In this document: piece after piece, positions 22,709 to 32,700 of the stretch
Layout: every line of letters begins with the position of its first letter
How positions within the stretch are numbered: position 1 is the first letter of the stretch
Source of the DNA: Mycolicibacterium tusciae JS617
GTDB taxonomy: Bacteria; Actinomycetota; Actinomycetes; Mycobacteriales; Mycobacteriaceae
Length of the DNA stretch: 64,000 nt
Assembly (NCBI RefSeq): GCF_000243415.2
Contig: NZ_AGJJ02000003.1
Coordinates: forward strand, 1-64,000
Reading direction: 5' to 3'
Program-made: the position numbers and the translations under genes
The notes under the pieces: generated by a model
The model's input: only the letters and a program-made list of their open reading frames with translations
The model's database searches: none
What the model was told of the DNA's origin: nothing

Positions 22709-23571
22709 GCCTGTCCAGCATCCAGTTCGACATCGACATCCTCGCCCAGTCATCGATCGTGCACCGCGAGGACTACACCTCGGTGGGCACCGACACCTTC
22801 GCTCTGTTCCGCCGCGAGAAGATCATCACCGCCGACGGCGGGGTGACGCAGGTGCCGATCGTGTCGGGCAGCAGCTTCCGCGGCGTCCTGCGACGCATCG
22901 GGGAGTCACTGACTGCCGGCGTGCTCGACTACGAAGACACTGCGCTGCCCCTGCCGGCCGCACATCTCCTCACCAACGGCGGCCGGCTCGCCAAGTCCGC
23001 CCGGCCCCTCACCGACGAGGAGGAACGCCGCCTCAAGACGCTGCTACCGGTGATCGCAGTGTTCGGTGGCGCAGCGTCAGGCCGAATCATGTCCGGGCTC
23101 CTCACCGTCGGCAAGGTGCTGCCCGAGATCGCCGAACTCGCCCACATCTTGCCCCGCCCGCCACAGTCGACTCCGCTGCCCGTCGTCCTCGGCGCCGCCG
23201 AGGAATCCTTCACCCACCTGTCCGATCACCGCCCCACCACCTCGCAGGCGCCCACCGTCGATTCCGACGAGAACAGCAGCCCACTCGGCCGGTTCAGCGT
23301 CGAGACCCTGCCGGCGGGCACCCGGTTACAGACCTGGGCCCGGATCACCAACGCCACCGCACCCCAAGTCGGGTTCCTGCGCGACGTCCTGACGCAATTC
23401 GCCACCTACGGTCACCTCGGAGGCCGCATCGCCGCCGGCCACGGCCAGATCACCGCCACCGTGACCGCAACCGCGCTGCGCGGCACGCTGCCCGCCAACA
23501 GCAGTGACTGGGCCGCTGATCTGACCGCCCACCGCGACGACGCGATCGCCGCACTCACCGAACTCACCTGA
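22705..23571 (+). CDS. csf2: Csf2 (Cas7-like) backbone protein, type IV-B, 288 aa
   Basis: RAMP-like protein with the Cas7 pattern: an N-terminal strand FDIDILAQSSIVHREDYTSV, VPIVSGSSFRGVLRRIGESL at about 48-67 (the GSSFRG signature of Cas7/Csm3-type proteins), GGAASGRIMSGLLTVGKVLP around 119, and a GHLGGRIAAGHGQITATV glycine-rich end at about 237-254. Csf2 polymerises along guide RNA in type IV complexes. The ATG overlaps the stop of the small-subunit gene. Confidence 0.85.
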   Translation: MSLSSIQFDIDILAQSSIVHREDYTSVGTDTFALFRREKIITADGGVTQVPIVSGSSFRGVLRRIGESLTAGVLDYEDTALPLPAAHLLTNGGRLAKSARPLTDEEERRLKTLLPVIAVFGGAASGRIMSGLLTVGKVLPEIAELAHILPRPPQSTPLPVVLGAAEESFTHLSDHRPTTSQAPTVDSDENSSPLGRFSVETLPAGTRLQTWARITNATAPQVGFLRDVLTQFATYGHLGGRIAAGHGQITATVTATALRGTLPANSSDWAADLTAHRDDAIAALTELT

Positions 23572-23575
23572 GTCC

Positions 23576-24301
23576 ATGATCGCGCTACAGATCACCGCGA
23601 CCACCCCGCACGGCGTCGTGCTGTCGCGCCCCTGGGGTACGGCGCTCGATGGCCTGCTGGCCTCAGTGCTGTGGCATCGCCGCAAGTGGGCTGCCCGGGC
23701 CGCCGGCGAGAGCTTCACCTACCAGGACAGCGACACCCCCGAGGTCCTCGATCTTCCGTTGGCCCGCTGCGGGGATCCCGAACACGACCACGACTGGCAT
23801 TGGATGGCGACCTTCGCCGACCTGCACCCCCGCGCCCACGACGCCATCGAGCCCGACATCCGCTGGCGCACCTCGCGGACCGACCGTAACCGGCTGCAGC
23901 ACCTCACCCCGGTCATCGGCAGCCAGGCGGTATCGGACAACCAGGGGCGCTATCAGCGACGCGTCGTGCCCGTGATGGCCACACCAGCCTCCGCGCTCAC
24001 GTGGCGCGCCGTCGGAGACCCCGACCGGATCCGCGACCTACTCACCGATCTGCCCTCCATCGGCAAACACCGCGGGGTCGGCGAAGGTGTGGTCATGCAG
24101 TGGCAGGTCAGCGAAACTCCCGACGTGCCGGAATGGGCCGCAGGCCACGAACACGAGCCCGGGATCTTAGGCCGCACCGCTCCCCCGCGCTGCGTCGATC
24201 GCCTCGACGGCGTTGCAGCCGGCGCCCTCGGAGTGGCCACTGTGCGCCCGCCCTACCTGCACCCGGCCAGCAGAACGCCGGCCTACTCACCCGCACGCTG
24301 A
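23576..24301 (+). CDS. csf3: Csf3 (Cas5-like) protein, type IV-B, 241 aa
   Basis: The N terminus (MIALQITATTPHGVVLSRPW) and the glycine-rich loop IGKHRGVGEGVVMQWQV near residue 161-177 follow the Csf3/Cas5 pattern. Csf3 is expected to cap the 5' end of guide RNA in the complex. It is the last gene of the csf operon, 4 bp after csf2. No csf4 (DinG helicase), csf5 (Cas6-like) or CRISPR array follows, which fits subtype IV-B. Confidence 0.85.
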   Translation: MIALQITATTPHGVVLSRPWGTALDGLLASVLWHRRKWAARAAGESFTYQDSDTPEVLDLPLARCGDPEHDHDWHWMATFADLHPRAHDAIEPDIRWRTSRTDRNRLQHLTPVIGSQAVSDNQGRYQRRVVPVMATPASALTWRAVGDPDRIRDLLTDLPSIGKHRGVGEGVVMQWQVSETPDVPEWAAGHEHEPGILGRTAPPRCVDRLDGVAAGALGVATVRPPYLHPASRTPAYSPAR

Positions 24302-24312
24302 CCTGACGCTCA

Positions 24313-24347
24313 GGTGTGCAACTGGGCAATTACCCCAGTTGCACACC
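24313..24347. terminator. Perfect 14-bp hairpin between converging genes
   Basis: GGTGTGCAACTGGG and CCCAGTTGCACACC flank a 7-nt loop (CAATTAC). It lies 12 bp past csf3 and 17 bp from the end of the converging gene at 24364, so it can serve both directions. Confidence 0.75.
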
Positions 24348-24363
24348 CACCCGAAAAGGCCGT

Positions 24364-24936
24364 TCAGCGCGCGGCGTGCACTTCTGGTGGTGTGGAGACC
24401 CATGCTCGGAGCGCTTCGATCTGCTGCGCCGCGTCCCGCACTAGCGTTGGCATCTCGGGCGCTATCGCAGCGGAGGCGGTCCAGCTGGCATCGGTGAGCA
24501 CCGTGGTGACGCCGTGAAGCCCTATGCGGGTGAGGAGCAGACCGGGAAACGGCGGTGCAGGCGCCGGTTGAAACGGATAGTCCGGAAACAAGGGTGCTGT
24601 CGCTCGCACTGCGTCCACGTACACGACGACTTCGCTCAGGCGCAGCGCCAACCACTGCGCGAACGTCACGCCCTCCAGGCGGCGATCACGCTCGGGGGTT
24701 TCGCCACACTCGTCGGCCGCGGCAACAAGAAGCAACCCGGCCTCGGCCACAAGGTTGGCGCAGACGGTGGTGGCGACGACGCCGCCGGAATCCGCAAACC
24801 CCCTCCAGCTGTGGGCCTTTGGTGTTGATGTGGCATAGGCCTCGGTGTACCGGAGCCACGGGTAGCTCTGCTGAAGCCGTCGCGCGGCGGCCTTGCGCGC
24901 ATTGTGTCGCCGCGGCGTGTCCTGTTGGTCGCTCAT
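24364..24936 (-). CDS. Hypothetical protein, 190 aa
   Basis: The start MSDQQDTPRRHN is chosen because the same opening and leader recur at 25328 (MGDQQDTS). Residues about 60-80 and 145-170 are hydrophobic helices or strands (VAEAGLLLVAAADECG; LLLTRIGLHGVTTVLTD) but not clear membrane segments. No family was recognised. Confidence 0.6.
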   Translation of the reverse strand: MSDQQDTPRRHNARKAAARRLQQSYPWLRYTEAYATSTPKAHSWRGFADSGGVVATTVCANLVAEAGLLLVAAADECGETPERDRRLEGVTFAQWLALRLSEVVVYVDAVRATAPLFPDYPFQPAPAPPFPGLLLTRIGLHGVTTVLTDASWTASAAIAPEMPTLVRDAAQQIEALRAWVSTPPEVHAAR

Positions 24937-25157
24937 CTTCGGATCCCGTTCCCCTCCGTGCTGCGTCGGCGCCCCACACGCACAGCAACGGAGCAACAGG
25001 TCGGAATGGCAGGTTGCGCGCCCGCAGCGCCCGTGGGGCGTTCCCTCACACGGTCAGTGGAGGTGTGGGGCCACCACTGGGGAGGTCCGCCGAGCGGACG
25101 CGGCGGTGCGTTCAGCATAGTCCAGCCAGCGCGGTGGGCGGGCGGTGCGCGCCTGAC

Positions 25158-25328
25158 TTACGCCGGCGGCGAGCTGTCGGCTGACGTACCGAGGATGGTG
25201 ACCTCGCGCGCGTCGACCCGCGGTGGGTCGGCGCTCTCCGCGATCAGTCGCGCTGCGTTAACTTCCGGCGGCGCCGCGTGATACGAAGGTGCGACCGGCA
25301 GCCGTGATGTGTCTTGTTGGTCGCCCAT
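25158..25328 (-). CDS. Small protein, 56 aa, sharing its opening with the neighbouring gene
   Basis: MGDQQDTSRL resembles MSDQQDTPRR of the gene at 24936, and the DNA upstream is also alike (GATCCC near the start and GTGCTGCGTC further up). The rest of the protein is different and short, so it may be a shortened duplicate. It lies 29 bp after the 145-aa gene. Confidence 0.45.
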   Translation of the reverse strand: MGDQQDTSRLPVAPSYHAAPPEVNAARLIAESADPPRVDAREVTILGTSADSSPPA

Positions 25329-25357
25329 CTTGGATCCCGTCTCGCTCATGTGCTGCG

Positions 25358-25795
25358 TCACTTGCGTTGCCTGCGTTGGTTGAGCCGGCCGCGTTTGGTC
25401 GCGTATTGCCATTGTGGCAGTTGCCACTGCTCGTCAGCAGGGTTGGATGGGGCAACAGCATCTGCGGAATGGTCTGGCGCACTGGATGTCTTAGGTTCAG
25501 GGCGCTGATCCGGCGCTGGTGCGGCGGGTGGCGGGCCCGGTGCCGAAGGCTGCTGCTCGCCGCTTTCTGGTTGTGTCGGCCACATGCTTTCCAGCGGTAC
25601 TTCTGGGAGGTCCGCGATGTCTGGCATCAACGCCTCCGCGGCAAAGGCACGCTCGGCGGGTGTACTGGCCGCCGGCGGCGTTGGTGCGGACTGCGCGGGC
25701 TGCTCGGCGTTGGGCAACGGCGGGTTGACCGCGAGTGCCTCTTCGGAGGTCTCGCGGATTTTGCGCCGCATGGCCAGCCGCTTCATCAGTGCCAC
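25358..25795 (-). CDS. Pro/Ala-rich protein, 145 aa
   Basis: Basic N terminus (MKRLAMRRKIRE), then a long low-complexity Pro/Ala/Glu region (about residues 20-120) and a basic C terminus (KRGRLNQRRQRK). Probably disordered. No signal peptide or domain was recognised. GTG start. Confidence 0.5.
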   Translation of the reverse strand: MALMKRLAMRRKIRETSEEALAVNPPLPNAEQPAQSAPTPPAASTPAERAFAAEALMPDIADLPEVPLESMWPTQPESGEQQPSAPGPPPAAPAPDQRPEPKTSSAPDHSADAVAPSNPADEQWQLPQWQYATKRGRLNQRRQRK

Positions 25796-25910
25796 GGCGC
25801 GAGCCTATCCACCACTCGCGACACCGTGGGCAATTCTCACCGGCATCGCCTGCAGCAAGCGCCGCCAGGTCGACCAGCCCGTCCTTCCTTCGCGTCACAG
25901 AAACCCGCGC

Positions 25911-25954
25911 ACATCTTGCGCCGGTCACAAGATGTTGTTACGGTCACAAGATGT
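25911..25954. repeat. Operator-like array of CAAGATGT sites over a start codon
   Basis: ACATCTTG (25911-25918, inverted), CAAGATGT (25928-25935) and CAAGATGT (25947-25954). The last two are parts of a 13-bp direct repeat GGTCACAAGATGT with a 19-bp period. The final ATG is the start codon of the 365-aa gene, so a bound protein would block its expression. Confidence 0.6.
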
Positions 25955-27048
25955 CGGAGCTGAAGACACCAAGCACCTCCATTGCAGAGTGGGCACGCAC
26001 ACTCGCACACGGGACTGAACCCCACGACGGGAACGATCAGTCGACAGACAGTGTCGATCACGCCTACGCAGCTCACGTCCCATCCCTGGACGAGGAACGC
26101 GAAGCGGCAGTCGCAGACGACGAAAACCTGCGCCTACTGGCAGATCTCGTCGACCAACGCGACGCACTAGACGCACGCATCCGCGCCATGTTGTGCCTGT
26201 ACCGAGAATGGGCGCACCCGCCGTACCCCCTGAGCACGTTGGCAAAGGTCACTCGCTCAAGCATCGCCGGCGTCCGCACCTCCTACTCCGACACCGTTCG
26301 GATCGCAGTCGAAGAGATCACCGGCGTGGAACCCCGTACGCCGCGTGACCCACAACGACTCACGTGGGCGCCCGGCGAATATCCGGCTAACCAGATACAC
26401 CTCGGAGTGGACTCAGACGGAATCCCGGTCGGCATCTCAGCCGACGAAGGCCTCGCCATCATCGCCGACCCGAACCGCCCCGACACCCGCTTGCTGCAAC
26501 GCCTGATCCTGCACCAGATCATTGATTCTCACCTACCGAACTGGACTCGGGAATCCGACCCCGACAAGCCGGGCGCCGTCGAACTCGGAGCAGCAATTCA
26601 GTTCGTCCTGACCCTAAGCGGCGACATGACCGAGTACCTCTACGGCGACGTCCGAGACACTTTCACCCGCAACGGCACTCGCCATCGCTATAGCGACACC
26701 ATCCCCACCTTCACTGAGCACCAACGACGTCGCTTTGTGCACGTGGCCCGCTCAGCGGCGCCAGCAGAGCCACCCCAAGCCGCAATCCTCATCGGCGACC
26801 TGGAAGCACCGGCACGAGACTGGCAAGGGGCAGTGCCCATCATCAGTGCTGCGCGGCGCAGCCATCAGTGGGACTGGACGTTAATACCCTCCAGCGGCGG
26901 AGACGCCCGCCCCATCACGTTTCGCTTGTCCACGCCGAGCACCAAATGGGTTGCCCCCCTGCTAAACCGCATCTCACCAGAGATGTTCGCTGACGCCCGA
27001 ATCGGCCAAGGAGTGCTGGGAATGCTCCGCACAGCCCTGAGCCGCTAA
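25951..27048 (+). CDS. Hypothetical protein, 365 aa, possible HTH
   Basis: The ATG lies inside the third CAAGATGT repeat. Residues about 60-120 are helical, with PLSTLAKVTRSSIAGVRTSY resembling a helix-turn-helix. The C-terminal 240 residues form an alpha/beta-like region (IHLGVDSDGIPVGISADEGL; WDWTLIPSSGGDARPITF). No family was recognised. Autoregulation through the repeats is possible. Confidence 0.65.
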   Translation: MSELKTPSTSIAEWARTLAHGTEPHDGNDQSTDSVDHAYAAHVPSLDEEREAAVADDENLRLLADLVDQRDALDARIRAMLCLYREWAHPPYPLSTLAKVTRSSIAGVRTSYSDTVRIAVEEITGVEPRTPRDPQRLTWAPGEYPANQIHLGVDSDGIPVGISADEGLAIIADPNRPDTRLLQRLILHQIIDSHLPNWTRESDPDKPGAVELGAAIQFVLTLSGDMTEYLYGDVRDTFTRNGTRHRYSDTIPTFTEHQRRRFVHVARSAAPAEPPQAAILIGDLEAPARDWQGAVPIISAARRSHQWDWTLIPSSGGDARPITFRLSTPSTKWVAPLLNRISPEMFADARIGQGVLGMLRTALSR

Positions 27049-27077
27049 CCGTCCGACGCTCAAGGAGACCGCCACAC

Positions 27078-28271
27078 ATGACACACCCCACCAGCAGTTG
27101 GCGACCCCACACGCAGCCGTGGATTCGCAATCAGCCCAAGCATCGCTTCCACATCTGCCCGTTCTGCGGATCTCACACCTCCACACTGGCCTTCGACGAC
27201 ATCAGCGACGACTACGGCCGTATAACGCTGCGCTGCCTCAACGTTGACTGCTCCGCCGGCGCCCTCACCGTTATCGCCATGGACTCGCCCACAGCGTCGT
27301 CCCGTCATGACGTCCAAGCGCTTCAGGCGATCGACGAGATTGCTTCGTCGCCGGCGCAGAACACCGCTCGTGACATCCAGCGAGCAGTCGTCCAATGTCG
27401 GCAAAGCGGCACCGACATTCCCGAATCCCTGACCCACCCCACGGCGACCGTCACCCGCGACACCGCAGTCACTACGTTGGGCGAGGCCCTCGACCTCATA
27501 GCCTCGATGCGCAGCCAAGAGATCGCACTGCGCGCCGAACTACGAGTCGCAGCGGACTCAGCCGCCAATATGGCCCGACTCGCCCGGGTCGTCTTCGACG
27601 CCAGCCACGGCCACACCGTTGCCACTCTAGATCTCGCGATGACGCTGAAGAATCACGCCAAAGGGATAGAAGAGGAAATTTCCGAGTTCCTGGTTGGCGA
27701 CGATGGACGGGACTCACTACCTCGGCGAGTCACGCCACCGCAACTCGCCGACGTGACTGGGAGCCTGCTATCACTCATGGGCGCTTTGGAATCGATTACC
27801 CCCGACGACGCCGCCTACAACGCGGTTATGAGTATCGCGCATCTGCACGATCGCCTACGCCAGGCGCTCGCATACGTCAGTGCCGGCGACTTCACCTGCG
27901 ACCCCGACGACGACGAAAGCGCTCAGGACGCCGATGCACCAGCGTGGTTCCTCCGGGAGGAACTGGCGGACATCTCCGAAGAATCCGAACGATCACACAA
28001 CCGCCTGAAACAGGCTATAGCCCTTTATCCGCGTCTAGTCGCCGACGCCACGTCATATCAACTCGACACCCTTCTTTCGCGGATTGACGGCACCACCACA
28101 TTGCTCGACAACGTGAGCGCAGCCATCACCACCACTGTCCATGAGAAGTGCGCGGCCTCTGGGTCCGTTGACGCGATGCCGAACAGTGCCGGCGCGGTCC
28201 TGGAGATTGGACGAATCACGCACTACTCCAGGGAAACACGATTGCTTCTCACAACGCTGGGCACCGCGTGA
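27078..28271 (+). CDS. Zinc-ribbon protein, 397 aa, unknown function
   Basis: CPFCG near residue 27 and CLNVDCSAG near 53 form a likely zinc ribbon. The rest is helical, with long stretches such as IALRAELRVAADSAANMARL and WFLREELADISEESERSHNR that could form coiled coils. It overlaps the next gene by 4 bp and is 29 bp after the 365-aa gene, so the three probably form an operon. Confidence 0.65.
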   Translation: MTHPTSSWRPHTQPWIRNQPKHRFHICPFCGSHTSTLAFDDISDDYGRITLRCLNVDCSAGALTVIAMDSPTASSRHDVQALQAIDEIASSPAQNTARDIQRAVVQCRQSGTDIPESLTHPTATVTRDTAVTTLGEALDLIASMRSQEIALRAELRVAADSAANMARLARVVFDASHGHTVATLDLAMTLKNHAKGIEEEISEFLVGDDGRDSLPRRVTPPQLADVTGSLLSLMGALESITPDDAAYNAVMSIAHLHDRLRQALAYVSAGDFTCDPDDDESAQDADAPAWFLREELADISEESERSHNRLKQAIALYPRLVADATSYQLDTLLSRIDGTTTLLDNVSAAITTTVHEKCAASGSVDAMPNSAGAVLEIGRITHYSRETRLLLTTLGTA

Positions 28272-28939
28272 TGGATACCGTCGTGACACCGGCCCGCGGG
28301 CCGAGGTGGACCCAGAAGCGATTCGTTGACATGCTCATCGACTGTTACGGACCGTCTTCGCGCGGCCCCATCGACATCGCGGCGGTCGCCGCCCACGTCG
28401 GCGTCACACCCGCCACCGTTCGCCGTTGGCTCCACAACGATCGCGGAGCACCCAGCCGCGTCAAGACGGGCGTGCCCCGGCGGCGACTCACACAGATTCA
28501 ACGGGCGAGCGAGGAGGTCGAGGAGCGCAACGAAGGGCGCTACAGGTACGCGCTGAGCGCGATAGCCCAAATAGAGGCGGGGCAAATCATCCCGCCATGG
28601 CGAGAACAGAACTGGCTCGACGACCACCTCGTTGTGATCGTCGAGATCCACGGCAAGCCTTGGCATCAGGTCGTTGTCACAAAGGGTAATCACCGGGCTA
28701 TGGCAGCACTGCGCCTGCGAGCCCGAATTCTCCAGACGGAAATCGTCCCCCACCGCTTCTACGCCGAAGCACTCGCTCACCACGTGATGGTTCGTCAACA
28801 GCACTGGCGGGTCCACCCTGCCAAGAGCCATCTGGCGATCGGTCGCACGCAAGTTTGGATGGCCGACGCACCCGCTGTCGACCTCACAAACCTAGCGCTA
28901 CGTACGGGGCAAGTGCCGGCACTTCCCGTCGTTCAGTGA
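28268..28939 (+). CDS. HTH protein, 223 aa
   Basis: Residues 35-56 (IDIAAVAAHVGVTPATVRRW) read as a helix-turn-helix, followed by a basic linker. The second half includes WLDDHLVVIVEIHGKPWHQV and MAALRLRARILQTEIVPHRF and is not recognised. It is coupled to the zinc-ribbon gene upstream (ATGA overlap). Confidence 0.65.
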   Translation: MMDTVVTPARGPRWTQKRFVDMLIDCYGPSSRGPIDIAAVAAHVGVTPATVRRWLHNDRGAPSRVKTGVPRRRLTQIQRASEEVEERNEGRYRYALSAIAQIEAGQIIPPWREQNWLDDHLVVIVEIHGKPWHQVVVTKGNHRAMAALRLRARILQTEIVPHRFYAEALAHHVMVRQQHWRVHPAKSHLAIGRTQVWMADAPAVDLTNLALRTGQVPALPVVQ

Positions 28940-28970
28940 TCGCTGCTGTATGGATCTGAGGAGATGAAGG

Positions 28971-29729
28971 TCATTGTCGTTCGCCAAAACCGAGTTTGTA
29001 GATGTCGGTGAACTCCCACTCGTTGCTGCCTTTCATGTAGTCCCGTCCCACGCCAGTAAGCCAGTCCCGGAAGCCGTCGGCTCCGCGTTCTTCATAGGCG
29101 CGAAGCATGTCCTCGATGCTCTGGGCATCGACGCTTTGATACATCGTCCGGTTATCCCGCGAATAGCTATCGTCGATAGGTGACGGAATGCCTTGGTATC
29201 CGAAGGCCCAGAACGTCGTCCCGCCTTGTAATGCCGCCTTACCCTCTGCGCTGTTGCGAAACTCGTCGACAGCCGCCTGCCTGCCGCGCTTCGTGGTTGT
29301 CGACCGCCGTGCCGCTGCTCTCAATGCGCTCAGGCGGCTTTCGGAGGGCTGCTGGGTTCCGGCCGCCCAGCGCCGGACGGTTCCTGTCGACACCCCCAAG
29401 TCTCGGGCCGCTGCCTTCGCGTCAACCGGCCCTCCACGGGGCCCTCTTCCGAACGCCGCCTGAAGCATCCCCCGAGCGGTGGCGGCTTGTGAGGTATCGG
29501 CTTCAGCACGCCCAGTGAGGCTGCGGAATACTTTGTCGGACAGATCCGCTCGGGCGGCGGCGATAATGTCGCGTACCGCCTTCTTAGAGACTCCCAGCTC
29601 CCTGGCAGCCTCATCGATGTGGACTGAGCGGCCGTCGAAGGCTTCCTTTTCTTTATCGTTGACTATTCGGAATCGTGCCAGATCTCGGATGCTGATACCT
29701 GTCGAGCGACGTCGACGCCCGAAAGCCAT
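28971..29729 (-). CDS. tpg: Tpg-like telomere terminal protein, 252 aa
   Basis: Two HTH-like segments (HIDEAARELGVSKKAVRDII near 38-57; AAARDLGVSTGTVRRWAAG near 106-124) and a C terminus ending NEWEFTDIYKLGFGERQ, which matches the actinobacterial Tpg pattern where the end reads EFTDID. Tpg is covalently attached to the 5' ends of linear replicons and primes end replication. It directly follows tap with a TAATG overlap, the same order as in Streptomyces. It is longer than typical Tpg (about 180 aa) at the N terminus. Confidence 0.75.
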   Translation of the reverse strand: MAFGRRRRSTGISIRDLARFRIVNDKEKEAFDGRSVHIDEAARELGVSKKAVRDIIAAARADLSDKVFRSLTGRAEADTSQAATARGMLQAAFGRGPRGGPVDAKAAARDLGVSTGTVRRWAAGTQQPSESRLSALRAAARRSTTTKRGRQAAVDEFRNSAEGKAALQGGTTFWAFGYQGIPSPIDDSYSRDNRTMYQSVDAQSIEDMLRAYEERGADGFRDWLTGVGRDYMKGSNEWEFTDIYKLGFGERQ

Positions 29730-32700
29730 TACTGATCACCTTCGTTAGGTGTGGGCAAACCGTGCTCTTGGCGCCATTCGTCAATCGGTGTCAACTCTGT
29801 CTTTCCTTGGTAGCCATACTCGTTCAGGTATGCCAATTGATCGGCTAGAAGACCCGAGCGCTCGGGCTTGTATTGGCCGAACCCGCGTCCGTAAGTTTTC
29901 GGCGACCCTGGCCACGCCTTGTCTGGATCGATCTCGTCGGAGGCGTAGAACACGGTGTCTCGGAATACCGCTAGCGGCCATCTCCCGGTGCGTTGACCGA
30001 TGTCGTTGACGCGGTATGCGATGTTGGCGTTGGCTTTCGCCATGATGTGAAACCGCCGCTCGGGGTTGAATCCCGGTTTCCCTTTGAGGAACTCGGTGGA
30101 GCCGATGATGCCGATGCCGTGTGTGCGAATGACTTTTGACTGCTTTCGTGCTGCCTGGTAATCGGGGTCGTCGGTGTCCAGCAAGGTGCTGGCGTCGCGG
30201 AAGCGCTCGTACCAGCCGAGTAGGACTCGGCCGTGCTGTGGCCAGGTCCAGGCTTCCAAGATCTGCGGTTCGTATCCCATCGCGATCGCTCGCTCTAGTC
30301 GTGCCGGGCAGACCCACTTCGGCTCGTTGAACTTGAGACCTCTGGGGTTGAGAACGTAGGGCTGGCGCCAATCTTCCTGTTCAGGGATGACTGTCAGGTA
30401 GTAGCCGGGAACTCTTGGATCGAACTGCACGCCGTCGGTCTGGTGCTTAGGTTCTCCGATGGGCAGCTCAGTGCCGGCAATCCCTGCGACATACGATCCT
30501 CCGCGATCGTAGGCGTGGAGATACTTCAACTCGCGTTCCTCAGTAGTGGGCTCACGCGACCAGTTGAAGTCTGTCTCAACATCGCCGATCCCAAAGGGAG
30601 GCTCGGTCGTTGAGGGCGCCATCACCACGTTCTTCCAGTCCTGAGGGGACCAGCTTTTCGGGCGCGCTTGCAGCATGAGGTCAACGGCCGTGACGCCACC
30701 GTTGATCTTCCATGGGAACTTCAGGGAATTGGCCAGTAGGTCTAGTCGTCGGGCAACTTGTGCAGGTGTGGGATCGCCACCGAAGATTGGCATGGAGTCG
30801 GGATCGCCGAGACCTGCGGTGAGGACTACCCAGACCCCTCGCTTTTCGCCGTCGTCTCGATACACGCGCGTCCACGTCCCCAGGCGTGGGCCCTCACCCT
30901 CGGGGACTCCCCCGAAGCGCCACCCAGCCTCGGCGGCCAGGTCGACGAACGGGGTTCCCTTGGTCAGTTCGCGAAGCGATTTCGCGCTGTCCTGAAAGTC
31001 AATCGCGTCGACATCGATGCCTACTGCTTCGCAGACCTCAACACTCAGCCAGATCTGGCCGGGTTCGGCGAATTTGTCGGAGAGGCGGAAGCCGAGATTG
31101 CGATCGTAGGCGAGCTGCGCGACCTGTCCGACATGCTCAATTGGGTGTGCCAGTTCGAGGCGGGTGCCGTCGGGGAACCACAGCCCGTCAGTGTCGAGAA
31201 CTGCGGCCGGTGTGCCGCCCGGAGCTGTCTTTGCGCCGCCCGTCCGGCCTTGATGACGAGGTGTGGAGGTCGGTTCATCTGGCGGCTCATCTGTTGAGGC
31301 GGAGTCAATCTCACCGGCAGCTGTCGGTGCAGCTTCACCGGAGGGATCCTCTTGCACGACGGTTGTCGATGCTGGCTCGGGCTCGTTGACACCGTGTTCA
31401 GCCGTCGGCGGCGTAACTGCTTCGCTGTAGTCGGCAGGGACACCCAGTGCGGCGGTGAGCGCTTCTGCGACCTCGGACCGGGACTCGGCGAGAAGGACGG
31501 CGATCACTGCCTGGTCGGTCAGTTCTACTTGTTGGGCGATTACCAGGCGTCCTAGCCGAGTGTGGCTGTCGGACAGGTCGATCGGTGCACCGGTGTCCTC
31601 TTCGCGGCCGGGGGTGTAGATCATGTCGGCGTCGCGTACGTATGCCGGCCATGCTCGATATTCGCGGGAGATTCGCATGGCCGCCCGTCGCCCCCGGAAC
31701 CGGACGTGGGTGGCGATCGCCGCGGCCCAGGCCGGCTGGAAGTGCTGCCCCCAGGCTGTCGAGCGCCAGGGGTCCGGTTCGGCCAGCGCGGTGAGGTAGT
31801 CGGCGGCGGCGGCCTCGACCAATCCCTGCAGAACCAAATCGTCACGGAACGTTTCTCGGGCTTCGCGGAGCCGCGTCGCCCAGGCTTCCAGGACCCGGCT
31901 CTGCTGCGGCCAGACGATCGCCTCCTCTACGGCGAGCTGCTCGACGGTCAGCCCTGCTCCCCCGTCACGGACGTCTTTGACCAGACCGTCGATGTCCTCG
32001 GTGCTCACCCAGGCCTCGACGGCCGCGTCGGCGCACATCTGTGGGTGCGGCGGGGGCAGCATCTCGGGCAGCGCCAGCTCGTTGGTCGGGGGCAGAGTCA
32101 CGCGCCACAGCCCGAACCGACGCTTGGTCTCGGCTGCGGCCGCGGCTGCGGCCGCGGCGTCGAGGACCTGGGGCTGGCCGTAGCCCAAGGTGAGCATGCC
32201 TGCCGAGGCCAGCTGCGGGCACTGCTGAGCTAGGCGCACCACGACGTCGGAGCGCTCGAACTGCTGCTCCACCTCGGCCGCCGTAGCGCACCACACCGGC
32301 TGGATCCGCACTTCTGGCTGCACCCACGCCGGCAACGGGGTTGGCGCTGAGACGACGGGGCCGCGCCGCCCTTCGCGGGCCCGCATGATGTGGTCGCTCA
32401 GGACCGCCGCGGACGTCGCTCCGCTGGTGGCGGGCAGCACACCCACTGCGGCGTACCACTGGCGTAGCCGGCGGCCGAGTTCGGTCGGATCCTCGGCTAT
32501 GTCGGCGGATCCGGCGGCCAGCCATGGCTGGGGTTCGGCCAGTACCTCCACGCAAAGCCGTTGTGCGCCTTGACCGCGCGTCAACATCAGGGCTCCCGTG
32601 GGCCGGGCCCGTAGCTCCCACCCGCGGGTGACCAGTGATGCGAGTGCTTGCCCGATCCGCTCGGTCTCCGCGCCCTCAGTGGAGTCCCGGGAGTCGACCA

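Noticed and set aside
25735..25950. An upstream extension of the 365-aa protein
   Set aside because: The extension overlaps the divergent 145-aa gene and the repeat array; the ATG at 25951 within the repeats is the more economical start.
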